Assembly (NCBI GenBank): GCA_964019155.1
Contig: OZ025239.1
Coordinates: 80,795,416 to 80,859,415, forward strand
Length of the DNA stretch: 64,000 nt
DNA from: Osedax fenrisi
Taxonomy: Eukaryota; Annelida; Polychaeta; Sabellida; Siboglinidae
Reading direction: 5' to 3'
Part shown: positions 1 through 13,030 of the stretch, in pieces
How the letters are laid out: the number at the start of each line of letters is the position of its first letter
Position numbering within the stretch: the first letter of the stretch is position 1
The notes under the pieces: generated by a model
Seen by the model: the letters and a program-made list of their open reading frames with translations, nothing else
Database searches by the model: none
What the model was told of the DNA's origin: nothing
Translations under genes and position numbers: made by a program

Positions 1-109
1 CGTCTTATTTGCATGATATTCTGAATCTCGGAAAAGTCGGACATCTCGCTAAGTCGGACATTTTCCCGGTCCCTTGCGAGTCCTACTTATCGGGAGTTGA
101 CTGTATATG
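1..109 (-). mobile_element. End fragment of a pogo/Tigger-like DNA transposon
   Basis: Read on the minus strand, this stretch starts ACAGTCAACTCCCGATAAG, continues with AAGGGACCGGGAAAATGTCC and has repeated GTCCGACTT words. CAGT-type termini with repeated subterminal words of this kind are typical of pogo/Tigger elements of the Tc1/mariner superfamily. A related end occurs at 33584-33665. The element runs off the left edge, so no transposase or second terminus can be seen. The family assignment is inferred from terminus style only. Confidence 0.45.
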
Positions 110-1077
110 ATTTTTTCACAATCATAAATCAATAACTTATAATTTTCTTCATACAACATTTCTATTTAATTAATATACAATTTATTTTGGTAGTGATTTT
201 CACCATATAAAAAATCAATTACAAATAAAAATAAATTTCTGATTAGTTATAAAATATTAATACAATTAATGAATTCGCTGTAATTAACCCCTGTTTAACC
301 TCTGATCCACGATTATTATTAATTTACACAATGAAATCTTATATCAATAATTTCCATTTTAAAATGTATGCTTGTTATAATATCTAACGGTATTCGCTGA
401 AACTATCGACTATTGTACACAGCTTAACGTATACGCGTGATAAATTCAGTTAATCTCGGACCACTTTCTAAACCCATTTCATATCTAATTAATATTATAT
501 CCAAGTATGAAATATTTCGTCATTGTTTATGCTATTTACGCTGCTACTGCTAAGCGGAACTAACGACTTTATTGACGGGTCGAATGTAAACACACCCACT
601 AACAGCTTACATCTCCCCGATTCGTTCCCCTAATTGTATAGCCTGCAGATATCCACTGCTCTAACTTATTATAATTTGCTTCAAATTACTTGTCCGATAT
701 TTAGTTAATGTTTTAAAATGAATAATTAGAAGCCGACAATATCTGACACTTTGTCATGGCTTTATATTCTACACATCAAAACATTAGTTATTAGTTCTGT
801 ACACCTAACATATACCTCTTAAGCCGGCTCGTAGAGCATATCTGTTATATTATAGATAAAACCTGGGTACGTATATTAAGATAGTGCCTATAGAAATCAA
901 AATCCAAAAAAAATATTAGATCAACGAATTATTTACTGAGCGTTTTTTTCCTAGAAAATTAGTATGCGATAGATATAAATGTTAATATTGGGATAATAGG
1001 AAGTAATTTAAATTGTGTATTACTCAGTTTGTATACACTATATTTTAATAAAAACACATACATTGTCTTATATTTAT
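110..1077. other. AT-rich non-coding stretch
   Basis: There is no open frame with coding character, no splice-bounded GC-rich island and no recognisable repeat. It separates the transposon end from the composite satellite block. Confidence 0.5.
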
Positions 1078-1139
1078 ATTTATCAATTATCTACATATAT
1101 ATTATTTCTCTTAATCGTCGTAGTCGTAGTCGTCGTCTT

Positions 1140-2210
1140 GGTACATTTTTGGCGAGCGAAGCGAGCTAACAGACCTTCTACGAGCGAAGCGAATCTCGCT
1201 CGGCACAATTTTTTTCGCGATATACTAATTTAATAATCTATAGATAATAAATCGTCGATAATATTTATATATATCGATTATATAATTAGGACACGGTTAG
1301 TATACGTGATATAACATATAATTTTACATATTTATATATTGCGAAATATTCTATTCATCGATCGAGGCATTCTATTGTTCTCTCGATTCTCTATGGCGGA
1401 GATAGGTAAAAATCTCTATATCGCGTAAAATACGTTATGTACGAAATTTTTTCACCAGTTACTAATATTACTCGAACCCTAATAATACTAGATTTCGTTA
1501 AATTTAAATTTCGAGTTTATAAAAAAAAATGTCCTATCTCCGCCGTTAAAACAAAAATTACGAAATATTTTTTATTAACGTACAAATTCTACGGGCGATC
1601 TTATATCGCGTATACGGACGACATAAAATACGTTATATACGCATTTTTTTCGACAGATACTATTAATACTTCGACTCCAATAATACTAGATTTCGTTAAA
1701 GTTAAATTTCGAGATTATAAATTTTTTTTTCCTATCTCCGCCGTTAAAAAAAAATTTACGAAATATTTTCGTTAACGTAAAAATTCTACGGGCGATCTTA
1801 TAGCGCGTATACGGGCGTTATAAAATACGTTATATACGCATTTTTTTCGCGATATATTAAATGTATACTATATAGATACTAAATTAGTAATAATATTACG
1901 ATATAATTACGATATAATTAGTAAACGAGTAATATATACTATACGTACTATATTTATATATTTATATATTTATTCTATTTATAAATATGATATTCGTAGA
2001 TGGAAGGGATCAATTGTTCTCTCGATTCTCTATGGCGGAGATAGGTAGAAAGTCTATATCGCGTATACGGACGACATAAAATACGTTATATACAAATTTT
2101 TTTCGCCCGATACTAATATTACTCGAACCCCTACGATACTAGATTTCGTTAAATTTAAATTTCGAGTTTATAAAAAAAAATGTCCTATCTCTACCGTGTA
2201 AAAATTTAAA
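1140..2210 (+). repeat. CpG-containing 5' module of the satellite unit
   Basis: It opens with GCGAGCGAAGCGAGC and CTCGCTCGGCAC. About 200 bp sub-repeats follow, marked by CTACGGGCGATCTTATA (near 1588 and 1784) and by TATCGCGTATACGG. CCTATCTCCGCC on the plus strand pairs with GGCGGAGATAGG on the same strand, so the module has internal inverted motif pairs. It is clearly homologous to 6300-7370. A 112-codon open frame here is accidental: it is lysine/phenylalanine/isoleucine-rich and follows the repeat structure. Confidence 0.7.
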
Positions 2211-4285
2211 TTTATAATATTCGTATCGCGTAAAAAAATCTATAATATATAGATATAATTATAAAAATAACATTTATGACGAGTATTAATATATATCGTA
2301 CGTACTAGATTTCAGTTATTCGGTTTAACGAGTTTATAATAATTATTTCCTATCTCCGCCATGTAAAAATATATTCTTAAAATTATTAGGTGATGTAAAA
2401 AATCAAAATCCACGATAATGATTCGATTTCAATAATTTTAACTTTACTAAATAGATAATTAAAATAGAATATTATGTTATAAATTATAACTTATAATATT
2501 TAATATTCTTCGAGTTATGGCCGAAATAGTGAAAAATACGTGATTTTTGAGGTGTAACTTTGACCGACTTCCGGTAACGCGTTCACCTAGATTATAGATT
2601 CAACGGATGCGGAATACGAAAGTACCTATAATAAAATGAGAAAAACCATTAATATATGAATAATTGGGTGTCCAGCTTGATTTCAATTTTTCACCGAATT
2701 CCATCATACAAATGGTCAAGAAAAAAATTGCAATTTATAAAAAAAAAAAATCTAATTTCTATTCTATAATGTTAATGGTAATGAGTAGATATAAATGTAG
2801 CCATCCGATATGCATTTACTATGAATATTCGCCAGATAAATGGCTTTAAAAAGTACATTTCCTATCTCCACCATGTAAAAATTTGAATTTATAATATTTG
2901 TATCATGTAAAACATAGATAATCTATAATAATCATTGGATTTCCATATTTGTAACTTTATAATTTAAGGTATAATTAATATAATTTCATTATTTTTTACT
3001 TATTTTAATAATAATATAATATCATTATACTAAAATAATGTAAATATTTTCGAAAATTATGGTAGTGTAAATAATATTAACTAATACATTTAATTATATT
3101 ATAATTTTATAAATTTATAACACAAATTATAAATTTATAAATATTTGTATTCTATTAACTTATTATTTAATATTATTATATAGTTTTTTGTACTTATTTT
3201 ATTATTATTATACTATCTATATGATAAAATAATATAAATATATACGAATAATTAATTAGGGTAACTATTATTAACAAATATATATAATTATATTTATAAT
3301 ATTATAATTTTATAACACAAATTATATATTTATAAAATATGAAATTCTATTTACTTGATATTTATAGATATATATAGATATGTTTTAATTATTTTAGTAT
3401 TACTATACTATCAATATAATAAAATAATGTAAATATTATCAAATAAGTTATTATATTAATCGCTATTAATTATTATATTTATATTAATTAATTATATTTT
3501 AAAATTAAAAAAAAAAAATATATCTTTATAAAATAGATATAATTATAAAAATAACATTTATGACGAGTATTAATATATATCATACATAATAGATTTCAGT
3601 TATTTGGTTTAACGATAATATAATAATTATTTCCTATCTCCTCCATGTAAAAATAAATTCTTAAAATTATTAGGTGATGTAAAAAATCAAAATCCACAAT
3701 AATGATTCAATTTTAATAATTTTAAATTGATTACATAGATAATTAAAATATAATATCGTGGTATAAATTTTGATATCTAATATTTAATATTCTTCGAGCT
3801 ACAGCCGAAATAGTGAAAAATACGTTATTTTTGAGGGGTAAATTTGACCGACTTTCGGTAATGAGTTCGCTTCGTTTATGATTTCAACGGATGCGGAGTA
3901 CGAAAGTACCTATAATAAATTGAGAAAAACCATTAATATATGAATAATTGGGTGTCTAGCTCGGTTCAATTTTTCACCAAATTTCATCATACATTTAATG
4001 GTTAAGAAAAAGGTCAAGAAAAAAAATTGCAATTTATAAAAAAAAAAAAATTCTAATTTCTATTCTATAATGTTAACGGTAATGATTAGATATAAATGTA
4101 ACCAATCGCGGTGAGGTTACTATGATTATTTACCTCATGAATGACTTTACAAAAGTACATTTCCTATCTCCACCATGTAAAAATTTGAATTTATAATAAT
4201 TTTAACATGTATAAAATCAAAATCTATATTAATAATTCGATTTTAATAATTTTAACTGTATCGAATAAATTATAAAAGGTAACTT
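2210..4285 (+). repeat. About 1.28 kb satellite monomers (array 1)
   Basis: The landmark GACTTCCGGTAACGCGTTC is near 2568, and its diverged copy is near 3847, about 1.28 kb on. Each monomer contains two related boxes, TTTCCTATCTCC(G/A)CCATG followed by TAAAAA and a similar AT-rich tail. The monomer therefore looks like an old internal dimer. The array ends where the G-rich block begins. Confidence 0.75.
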
Positions 4286-5090
4286 GGGCACTTGGGTTTG
4301 GGTTTGGGTTTTGGTTTGGGTTTGGGTTTGTGTTTGGATTTGTGTTTGGAGTTAGGTGGGTTGGGTTGGGTTTGAGTTTGGGTTGGGTTTGGGTTGGGTT
4401 TGGGTTTGGGTTTGGGTTTGGGTTTGGGTTTGGGTTTGGTTGGGTTTGGGTTGGGTTAAGTTTTAATTTCTGGAGGTTTTTTTTAGCTGCATTACTTCCC
4501 GAGTTTTCCTATAAAAGTAGATTTTCACGGTTGTGGTTAGGTTGGGTTAAGTTTTAATTTTTGGTGTTTTTTTTTAGCTGCATTACTTCCCGGGTTTGGG
4601 TTTGGGTTGGGTTGGGTTTGGGGTTTGGGTTGGGTTTGGGTTTGGGTTTAAGTTGGGTTTGGGTTTAGGTGGGTTGGTTTGGGTTACGTTTTAATTTTGG
4701 TAGGTTTTTTTAGCTGCATTACTTCCCGAGTTTGCCTATAAAAGTAGATTTCACGGTTGTGGTTTTTTTTAGCTGCATTATTGGTTTGGGTTTGGGTTGG
4801 GTTTGGGTTTGGGTTGGGTTTGGGTTTGGGTTTGGGTTGGGTTTGGGTTGGGTTTGGTTTTGTTTTAGGTTTGAGTTTGGGTTTAGGTGGGTTGAGTTGT
4901 GTTTGGGTTGGGTTTGGGTTGGGTTGGGTTGGGTTTGGGTTTGGTTTGGGTTTGGGTTTAGGTGGGTTTGGGTTGGGTTTGGGTTTGGGTTTGGGTTTTT
5001 TTTAGCTGCATTACTTCCCGAGTGAGCCTATACAATTATATTGTCACGGTTGTGGTTAGGTTGGGTTAAGTTTTAATTTTTGGAAGTTTT
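4286..5090 (+). repeat. (TTTGGG)n / (TTGGG)n G-rich block with TATAAAAG spacers
   Basis: Runs of GGGTTT and GGGTT are interrupted by a repeated block of about 60 bp. That block has the form TTAGCTGCATTACTTCCCGA, then CCTATAAAAGTAG, then TTTCACGGTTGTGG. The G-tracts recur in threes with short T loops, which is the pattern needed for G-quadruplex formation. Translated frames give only F/G/W/V repeats and are not genes. Related spacer blocks recur at 12110-12260 without the long TTTGGG runs. Confidence 0.8.
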
Positions 5091-5149
5091 AATAAATTAA
5101 TATTTATTAACATTTATTAAGCTTACTTTTATTTGTATTACATTAATAT

Positions 5150-5600
5150 TTGGTAATAAATTGTATTTCTTTTGTAATAAAGTTCCTACTTTTTAGTAAT
5201 AAAGATGTTACTTTTAGTAATAATAAAGTAGTTACATTTTATAAATAAAGTAGTTACTCTTTAGTAATAAAGTAGTTACTCTTAAGTATTAAGTAGTTAC
5301 TTTTTAGTAATAAATTAGTTACTTTTTAGTAATGAAGTAACTACTTTTAGTAATAAAGTAGTTACATTATAGTAATAAAGTAGTTACTTTTTAGTAATAA
5401 AGTAGTTACTTTTTAGTAATAAAGTAGTTATTTTTAGTAATAAAGTAGTTACTTTTTAGAATAAATTTAGTTCTTTTAGTAATAAAGTTTATTTTTTTTA
5501 GTAATAAAGTTTATTTCTTTTAGTAATAAAGTTTAGTAGTATTTACTTTTTAGTAATAAAGTAAATATTTAGTAATACATTTGTTTTAGTAAAAAAGTTC
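5150..5600 (+). repeat. 22-23 bp minisatellite, AGTAATAAAGTAGTTACTTTTT type
   Basis: Tandem, imperfect copies of a 22-23 bp unit with the core AGTAATAAAGTAGTTAC. Units degrade towards the 3' end to AGTAATAAAGTTTA. The same minisatellite closes unit 2 at 12280-13030, so it is part of the composite unit. Confidence 0.85.
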
Positions 5601-5669
5601 CCCTACAAGGTGCGTTAGCCCTTGACCAGTAAAAAAGTCAATTGTCTCTATATATATTATTTCTCTTAA

Positions 5670-6282
5670 GGGGACCAGCTACTTATAAACAGTATACATG
5701 TAAAAGATAGGGAAAATAGCATGTTTTAAAAATGTATAAACTCTTATAATATTAAAGTTTTTGTAATAATTTTTTAACAATCTTATTATAAACATATAGC
5801 TTTATCATATGGTTGAATATATTTTAATAATTATTAACATAAATAATATAAAAATGATTAATTATAAAAAAAAATAATTAATTAAGATATTTATCACAAA
5901 TTATCACTAAATTTACAACTTATATAAATTTACATATATTATATATATAGAATAATTAATCATACTGTTCATTTATATATTATATATAATATTGTGAAAA
6001 TTTGAAGAAAAAATATTCAATATTGAATAAGAAGAGACATTAATTGGAGATATACAAAATGCAAAATAATTATTCTGAGTAAATCAAGTTTCAAATATAA
6101 TATATGAATATAAACAATATGATTATATAGGTACAAATAATATAATATAAACAAAATGAATAATGTAATGAACATAATTTAAACACCATTTTAAAGATAA
6201 TATTTGAAATATTATAATTTTACATTAAAAAAAAATTTGAAATTCAATTTTTTTCCGAAAAAATCAATGGTATCTCGTCCCC
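5670..6282. mobile_element. 613 bp MITE flanked by TTAA duplications (piggyBac-like target)
   Basis: TTAA at 5666-5669 and 6283-6286 flanks a sequence that starts GGGGACCAGCTAC and ends GGTATCTCGTCCCC, an imperfect inverted terminal repeat. The corresponding place in satellite unit 1 (TTAA at 1111-1114, inside TTATTTCTCTTAATCGTCG) has a single TTAA and no insert, which is a paralogous empty site. The interior is AT-rich with no transposase frame, so it is non-autonomous. TTAA targeting is known for piggyBac elements; assignment to that superfamily is inference. Confidence 0.8.
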
Positions 6283-7370
6283 TTAATCGTCGTACGATGC
6301 TAGCGAGCGAAGCGAGCTACCGGACCTTCTACGAGCGAAGCGAATCTCGCTCGGCACCAATTTTTTCCACATTTATAAATCTAATACCCTCTAGATAATA
6401 AATCTTCGATAATATTTATATATATCGATTATATAATTAGGACACGGTTAGTATACGCGATTTACATATAATTTTATATATTTATATATTGCGAAATATT
6501 CTATTCATCGATCGAGGCATTCTATTGTTCTCTCGATTCTTTATGGCGGAGATAGGTAGAAAGTCTATATCGCATATACGGACGACAACAAATACGTTAT
6601 ATACACATTTTTTTCGCCCAATACTAATATTACTCGAACCCCTACGATACTAGATTTCGTTAAATTTAAATTTCGAGTTTATAAAAAAAAATGTCCTATC
6701 TCCGCCGTTAAAAAAAAATTTACGAAATATTTTCGTTAACGTAAAATTTCTACGGGCGATCTTATAGCGCGTATACGGGCGTTATAAAATACGTTATATA
6801 CGCATTTTTTTCGCAATATATTAAATGTATACTATATAGATACTAAAGTAGTAATAATATTACGATATAATTACGATATAATTAGTAAACGAGTAATATA
6901 TACTATACGTACTATATTTATATATTTATATATTTATTCTATTTATAAATATTCTATTCATCGATCGAGGCATTATATTGTTCTCTCTATTCTCTATGGC
7001 GGAGATAGGTAGAAAGTCTATATCGCGTATACGGACGACATAAAATACGTTATATACAAATTTTTTTCGCCATATACTAATATTACTCGAACCCCTACGA
7101 TACTAGATTTCGATAAATTTAAATTTTGAGTTTGTAAAAAAAAATGTCCTATCTCAGCCGTTAGAAAAAAATTTACGAAATATTTTCGTTACTGTAAAAA
7201 TTCTACGGGCGATCTTATATCGCGTATACGGACGACATAAAATACGTTATATACGCATTTTTTTCGCCATATACTAATATTACTCGAACCCCTACGATAC
7301 TAGATTTCGTTAAATTTAAATTTCGAGTTTATAAAAAAAAATATCCTATCTCTACCGTGTAAAAATTTAA
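6283..7370 (+). repeat. CpG-containing 5' module, copy 2
   Basis: Second copy of the module at 1140-2210. It carries the same GCGAGCGAAGCGAGC opening (near 6302), CTCGCTCGGCACC, GGCGGAGATAGG and CTACGGGCGATCTTATA words, with internal duplication of the TATGGCGGAGATAGGTAGAA segment (near 6540 and 6995). Confidence 0.7.
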
Positions 7371-10300
7371 ATTTATAATATTCGTATCGCGTAAAAAAAT
7401 CTATAATATATAGATATAATTATAAAAATAATATTTATGACGAGTATTAATATATATCGTACGTACTAGATTTCAGTTATTCGGTGTAATGAGTTTATAA
7501 TAATTATTTCCTATCTCCGCCATGTAAAAATAAATTATTAAACGTATTAGGTGATGTAAAAAATCAAAATCCACGATAATGATTCGATTTCAATAATTTT
7601 AACTTTATTAAATAGATAATTAAAATATAATATCGTGGTGTAAATTGTGATATCTAATATTTAATATTCTTAGAGCTACAGCCGAAATAGTGAAAAATAC
7701 GTGATTTTAGAGGGGTAAATTTGACCGACTTCCGGTAATGCGTTCGCTTCGATTATAATTTCAACGGATGCGGAGTACCTAAAGTACCTTAAATAAAATG
7801 AGAAAAACCATTAATATATGAAGTATTTGGGGTACGGATCGGTTTTAATATTTCACCAAAATTGGTCAAGAAAAAAAATTGCAATTTATAAAAAAAAAAA
7901 AAAATCTAATTTCTATTCTATAATGTTAATGGTAATGAGTAGATATAAATGTAGCCATCCGATATGCATTTACTATGAATATTCGCCAGATAAATGGCTT
8001 TAAAAAGTACATTTCCTATCTCCACCATGTAAAAATTTGAATTTATAATATTTGTATCATGTAAAACATAGATAATCTATAATAATCATTGGATTTCCAT
8101 ATTTGTAACTTTATAATTTAAGGTATAATTAATATAATTTCATTATTTTTTACTTATTTTAATAATAATATAATATCTAGATATTAAAATAATTAAAATA
8201 TTATCGAAAAGTATAGTAGTGAAAATATTATGAACTAATACATTTAATTATATTATAAATTTATAAATTTATAACAACAATTATAAATTTATTAATATGT
8301 ATATTCATTCGATGTGATAATAAATATATTATATAAGCATTATTTACTTATTTTATTATTATTATACTATCTATATAATAAAATACTATAAATATATACG
8401 AATAATTCATTAGCGTAACTATTATTTACAAAAATATATAATTATATTTATATTTTTATAATTTTATAACACAAATTATATATTTATAAAATATGAAATT
8501 CTAATAACTTATTTTATAACAGTATCATATAGTTTATTTTACTTATTTTATTATTACTATACTATCTAATTAATAAATTAATATTAATATTATCGAATAA
8601 GTCATTAGATTATTCGGTATTAATTATTATATTTATATTAATTAATTATATTTTAAAATGTTACAAAAAAAAATATATCTTTATAAAATAGATATAATTA
8701 TAAAAATAACATTTATGACGAGTATTAATATATATCGTACGTAATATATTTCAGTTATTCGGTTTAATGAGTTTATAATTATTATTTCCTATCTCCGCCA
8801 TGTAAAAATAAATTATTAAACGTATTAGGTGATGTAAAAAAGCAACATCCACGATAACGATTGGATTTCACTACATAGATAATTAAAATAGAATATTATG
8901 TTATAAATTATAACTTATAATATTTAATATTCTTCGAGTTATGGCCGAAATAGTGAAAAATACGTGATTTTTGAGGTGTAACTTTGACCGACTTCCGGTA
9001 ACGCGTTCACCTAGATTATAGATTCAACGGATGCGGAATACGAAAGTACCTATAATAAAATGAGAAAAACCGTTAATATATGAATAATTGGGTGTCCAGC
9101 TCAGTTTCAATTTTCCACCAAATTTCATCGTACAAATGGTCAAGAAAAAAATTGCAATTTATAAAAAAAAAAAATCTTATTTCTATTCTATAATGTTAAC
9201 GGTAATGAGTAGATATAAATGTAGCCATCCGATATGCATTTACTATGATTATTTGCCACATAAATGGCTTTACAAAAGTACATTTCCTATCTCCACCATG
9301 TAAAAACTTGAATTTATTATAATTTTAACATGTATAAAATCAAAATCTATAATAATTATTCGATTTCATTAATTTTAACTTTATAGTTTATAGTATAATT
9401 AATATAATTTCATATTTTTTTACTTATTTTATTACTAATATAATATCTGGATACTAAAATAATGTAAATATTATCGAAAAGTATGATAGTGTAAATAATA
9501 TTAACTAATACATTTAATTATATTATAATTTTATAAATTTATAACACAAATTATAAATTTATAAATATTTGTATTCTATTAACTTATTATTTAATATTAT
9601 TATATAGTTTTTTGTATTTATTTTATTATTATTATACTATCTATATGATAAAATAATATAAATATATACGAATAATTAATTAGCGTAATAATTATTAACA
9701 AATATATATAATTATATTTATAATTTTATAATTTTATTACACAAATTATATATTTATAAAATATGAAATTATATTTACTTAATATTTATAGATATATATA
9801 GATATGTTTTAATTATTTTAGTATTACTATACTATCTAATTAATAAAATAATGTTAATATTATCGAATAAGTCATTAGATTAATCGGTATTAATTATTAT
9901 ATTTATATTAATTAATTATATTTTACAATTTTACAAAAAAATTATATCTTTATAAAATAGATATACTTATAAAAATAAGATTACTAACTATTATAAATAT
10001 ATATCATACGTACTAGATTTCAGTTATTCAGTTTAACGAGTTTATAATAATTATTTCCTATCTCCGCCATGTAAAAATAAATTCTTAAAATTATTAGGTG
10101 ATGTAAAAAATCAAAATCCACAATAATTATTCGATTTCAATAATGTTAACTTCACTACATAGATAATTAAAATAGAATATTATGTTATAAATTATAACTT
10201 ATAATATTTAATATTCTTCGAGTTATGGCCGAAATAGTGAACAATATGTGATTTTAGAGTGGTAAATTTGACCGACTTCCGGTAACGCGTTCACCTAGAT

Positions 10301-12000
10301 TATAGATTCAACGGATGCGGAATACGAAAGTACCTATAATAAAATGAGAAAAACCGTTAATATATGAATAATTGGGTGTCCAGCTCAGTTTCAATTTTCC
10401 ACCAAATTTCATCGTACAAATGGTCAAGAAAAAAATTGCAATTTATAAAAAAAAAAAAATCTTATTTCTCTTCTATAATGTTAACGGTAATGAGTAGATA
10501 TAAATGTAGCCATCCGATATGCATTTACTATGATTATTTGCCACATAAATGGCTTTACAAAAGTACATTTCCTATCTCCACCATGTAAAAACTTGAATTT
10601 ATTATAATTTTAACATGTATAAAATCAAAATCTATAATAATTATTCGATTTCATTAATTTTAACTTTATAGTTTATAGTATAATTAATATAATTTCATAT
10701 TTTTTTACTTATTTTATTACTAATATAATATCTGGATACTAAAATAATGTAAATATTATCGAAAAGTATGATAGTGTAAATAATATTAACTAATACATTT
10801 AATTATATTATAATTTTATAAATTTATAACACAAATTATAAATTTATAAATATTTGTATTCTATTAACTTATTATTTAATATTATTATATAGTTTTTTGT
10901 ATTTATTTTATTATTATTATACTATCTATATGATAAAATAATATAAATATATACGAATAATTAATTAGCGTAATAATTATTAACAAATATATATAATTAT
11001 ATTTATAATTTTATAATTTTATTACACAAATTATATATTTATAAAATATGAAATTATATTTACTTAATATTTATAGATATATATAGATATGTTTTAATTA
11101 TTTTAGTATTACTATACTATCTAATTAATAAAATAATGTTAATATTATCGAATAAGTCATTAGATTAATCGGTATTAATTATTATATTTATATTAATTAA
11201 TTATATTTTACAATTTTACAAAAAAATTATATCTTTATAAAATAGATATACTTATAAAAATAAGATTACTAACTATTATAAATATATATCATACGTACTA
11301 GATTTCAGTTATTCAGTTTAACGAGTTTATAATAATTATTTCCTATCTCCGCCATGTAAAAATAAATTCTTAAAATTATTAGGTGATGTAAAAAATCAAA
11401 ATCCACAATAATTATTCGATTTCAATAATGTTAACTTCACTACATAGATAATTAAAATAGAATATTATGTTATAAATTATAACTTATAATATTTAATATT
11501 CTTCGAGTTATGGCCGAAATAGTGAACAATATGTGATTTTAGAGTGGTAAATTTGACCGACTTCCGGTAACGCGTTCACCTGTATTATAGATTCAACGGA
11601 TGCGGAGTACGAAAGTACCTATATAAAATTGAGAAAAACCATTAATATATGAATAATTGGGTGTCCAGCTCAGTTTAAATTTTCCACCAAATTTCATCGT
11701 ACAAATGGTCAAGAAAAAAATTTGAAATTTATAAAAAAAAAAAAAATTATAATTGCTATTCTATAATGTTAAGAGTGATGAGTAGATATACGTGTAACCA
11801 CTCGCGATACATTTACTATGATTATTTGCCACATAAATGGCTTTACAAAAGTACATTTCCTATCTCCACCATGTAAATATGTGAATTTATAATATTTGTA
11901 TCATGAAAAACATAGATAATCTATAATAATCATTGGATTTCCGTATTTTTAACCGTATCGAATACATTATTAAAATACATTATCGTGTTATACATATAGA
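7370..12000 (+). repeat. About 1.28 kb satellite monomers (array 2)
   Basis: Landmark copies of the GACCGACTTCCGGTAA segment lie near 7727, 8990, 10272 and 11556, giving a period of about 1,263-1,285 bp. The copies at about 9080-10360 and 10366-11640 are almost identical over long stretches, which implies recent amplification or gene conversion. Each monomer repeats a short open frame containing MSRYKCSHPICIYY. The frame is not conserved at its ends and sits within the repeat, so I do not call it a gene. Confidence 0.8.
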
Positions 12001-12109
12001 CTACTATATGTAATAAATTATTTCGATAAAAAATATGCAACTGAAACGTGATAGTACGTTAAGCTGGAACGTGATAGTAAGTTATGCTGGAACGTGATAG
12101 TACGTTATG

Positions 12110-12260
12110 ATGGATTTTTAGCTGCATTACTTCCCGAGTTTGCCTATAAAAGTTGATTTTCACGGTTGTGGTTAGGTTGGGTTAATTTTTAATTTTTGGT
12201 GGTTTTTTTAGCTGCATTAATTCCCGAGTGAGCCTATAAAAGTAGATTTTCAGGTTTTTT
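12110..12260 (+). repeat. Spacer block with TATAAAAG, lacking long TTTGGG runs
   Basis: Two copies of the TTAGCTGCATTACTTCCCGA ... CCTATAAAAGT ... GATTTTCA block follow three short repeats of AACGTGATAGTA(C/A)GTTA (about 12030-12110). The block is equivalent to the spacer in 4480-5060. In unit 2 the G-rich runs are reduced to GTTAGGTTGGGTTA. Confidence 0.7.
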
Positions 12261-12279
12261 TGTAGGTTATAATAAATTA

Positions 12280-13030
12280 ATTAACATTTAGTAAGCTTAC
12301 TTTTATTAATAAATTAATATTTAGTAATAAAGTAGTTACTTTTTAGTAATAAAGAGGTTACTTTTGGTAATAATAAAGTAGTTACATTTTAGTAATTAAG
12401 TAATTACATTTTAGTAATAAAGTATTTACTTTTAGTAATAAAGTAGTTACTTTTTAGTAATAAAGAGGTTACTTTTAGTAATAATAAAGTAGTCACATTT
12501 TATAAATAAAGTAGATACTTTTTAGTAATATAGTAGTTACATTTTAGTAATAAAGTAGTTACTTTTTAGTAATAAAGTAGTTACATTTTAGTAATAAAGT
12601 AGTTACATTTTAGTAATAAAGTAGTTACTTTTTAGTAATAATAAAGTAGTTACATTTTAGTAATAAAGTAGTTACATTTTAGTAATAAAGTAGTTACTTT
12701 TTAGTAATAATAAAGTAGTTACATTTTAGTAATAAAGTAGTTACATTTTAGTAATAAAGTAGTTACATTTTAGTAATAAAGTAGTTAATTTTTAGTTATA
12801 AAGAGGTTACTTTTGGTATTAATAAAGTAGTTTCTTTTTAGTAATAAAGTAGTTACTTTTTAGTAATAAAGTAGTTACTTTTAGTAATAAAGTAGTTACT
12901 TTTTAGTAATAAATTTAGTTATTTTAGTAATAAAGTTTAGTTTTTTTTGTAATAAAGTTTAGTTCTTTTAGTAATAAAGTTTAGTTCTTTTAGTAATAAA
13001 GTTTAAGTAATTAAGTTGCTTTAGTAAAAA
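12280..13030 (+). repeat. 22-23 bp minisatellite, copy 2
   Basis: More than 25 imperfect copies of AGTAATAAAGTAGTTAC(A/T)TTTT, more regular than the copy at 5150-5600. It ends in AGTAATAAAGTTTAGTT variants and then CAAGGAGCGTTAGCCCTTGA at about 13042. The last sequence matches the end of unit 1. Confidence 0.85.

Larger units (their letters stand above)
1078..5644 (+). repeat. Composite satellite unit 1
   Basis: This is the first of two tandem copies of a multi-part unit. In order it holds a CpG-containing 5' module (about 1140-2210), about 1.28 kb monomers (about 2210-4285), a (TTTGGG)n block (4286-5090) and an AGTAATAAAG minisatellite (about 5150-5600). It closes with the sequence GTGCGTTAGCCCTTGA near 5611. 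The same order returns in unit 2 from 5645. The shared boundary sequence ATATATATTATTTCTCTTAA lies at about 1095-1114 and again at about 5650-5669. No long open frame is conserved, so this is non-coding satellite DNA. Confidence 0.75.

Noticed and set aside
4330..5025. F/G/V/W-repeat open frames
   Set aside because: Translations of (TTTGGG)n and (TTGGG)n repeats in several frames.
9088..10588. Recurrent 61-74 codon frames with MSRYKCSHPICIYY in satellite monomers
   Set aside because: Ends are not conserved, the composition is lysine/tyrosine/isoleucine-rich as AT-rich DNA gives, and the frames simply repeat with the 1.28 kb period.
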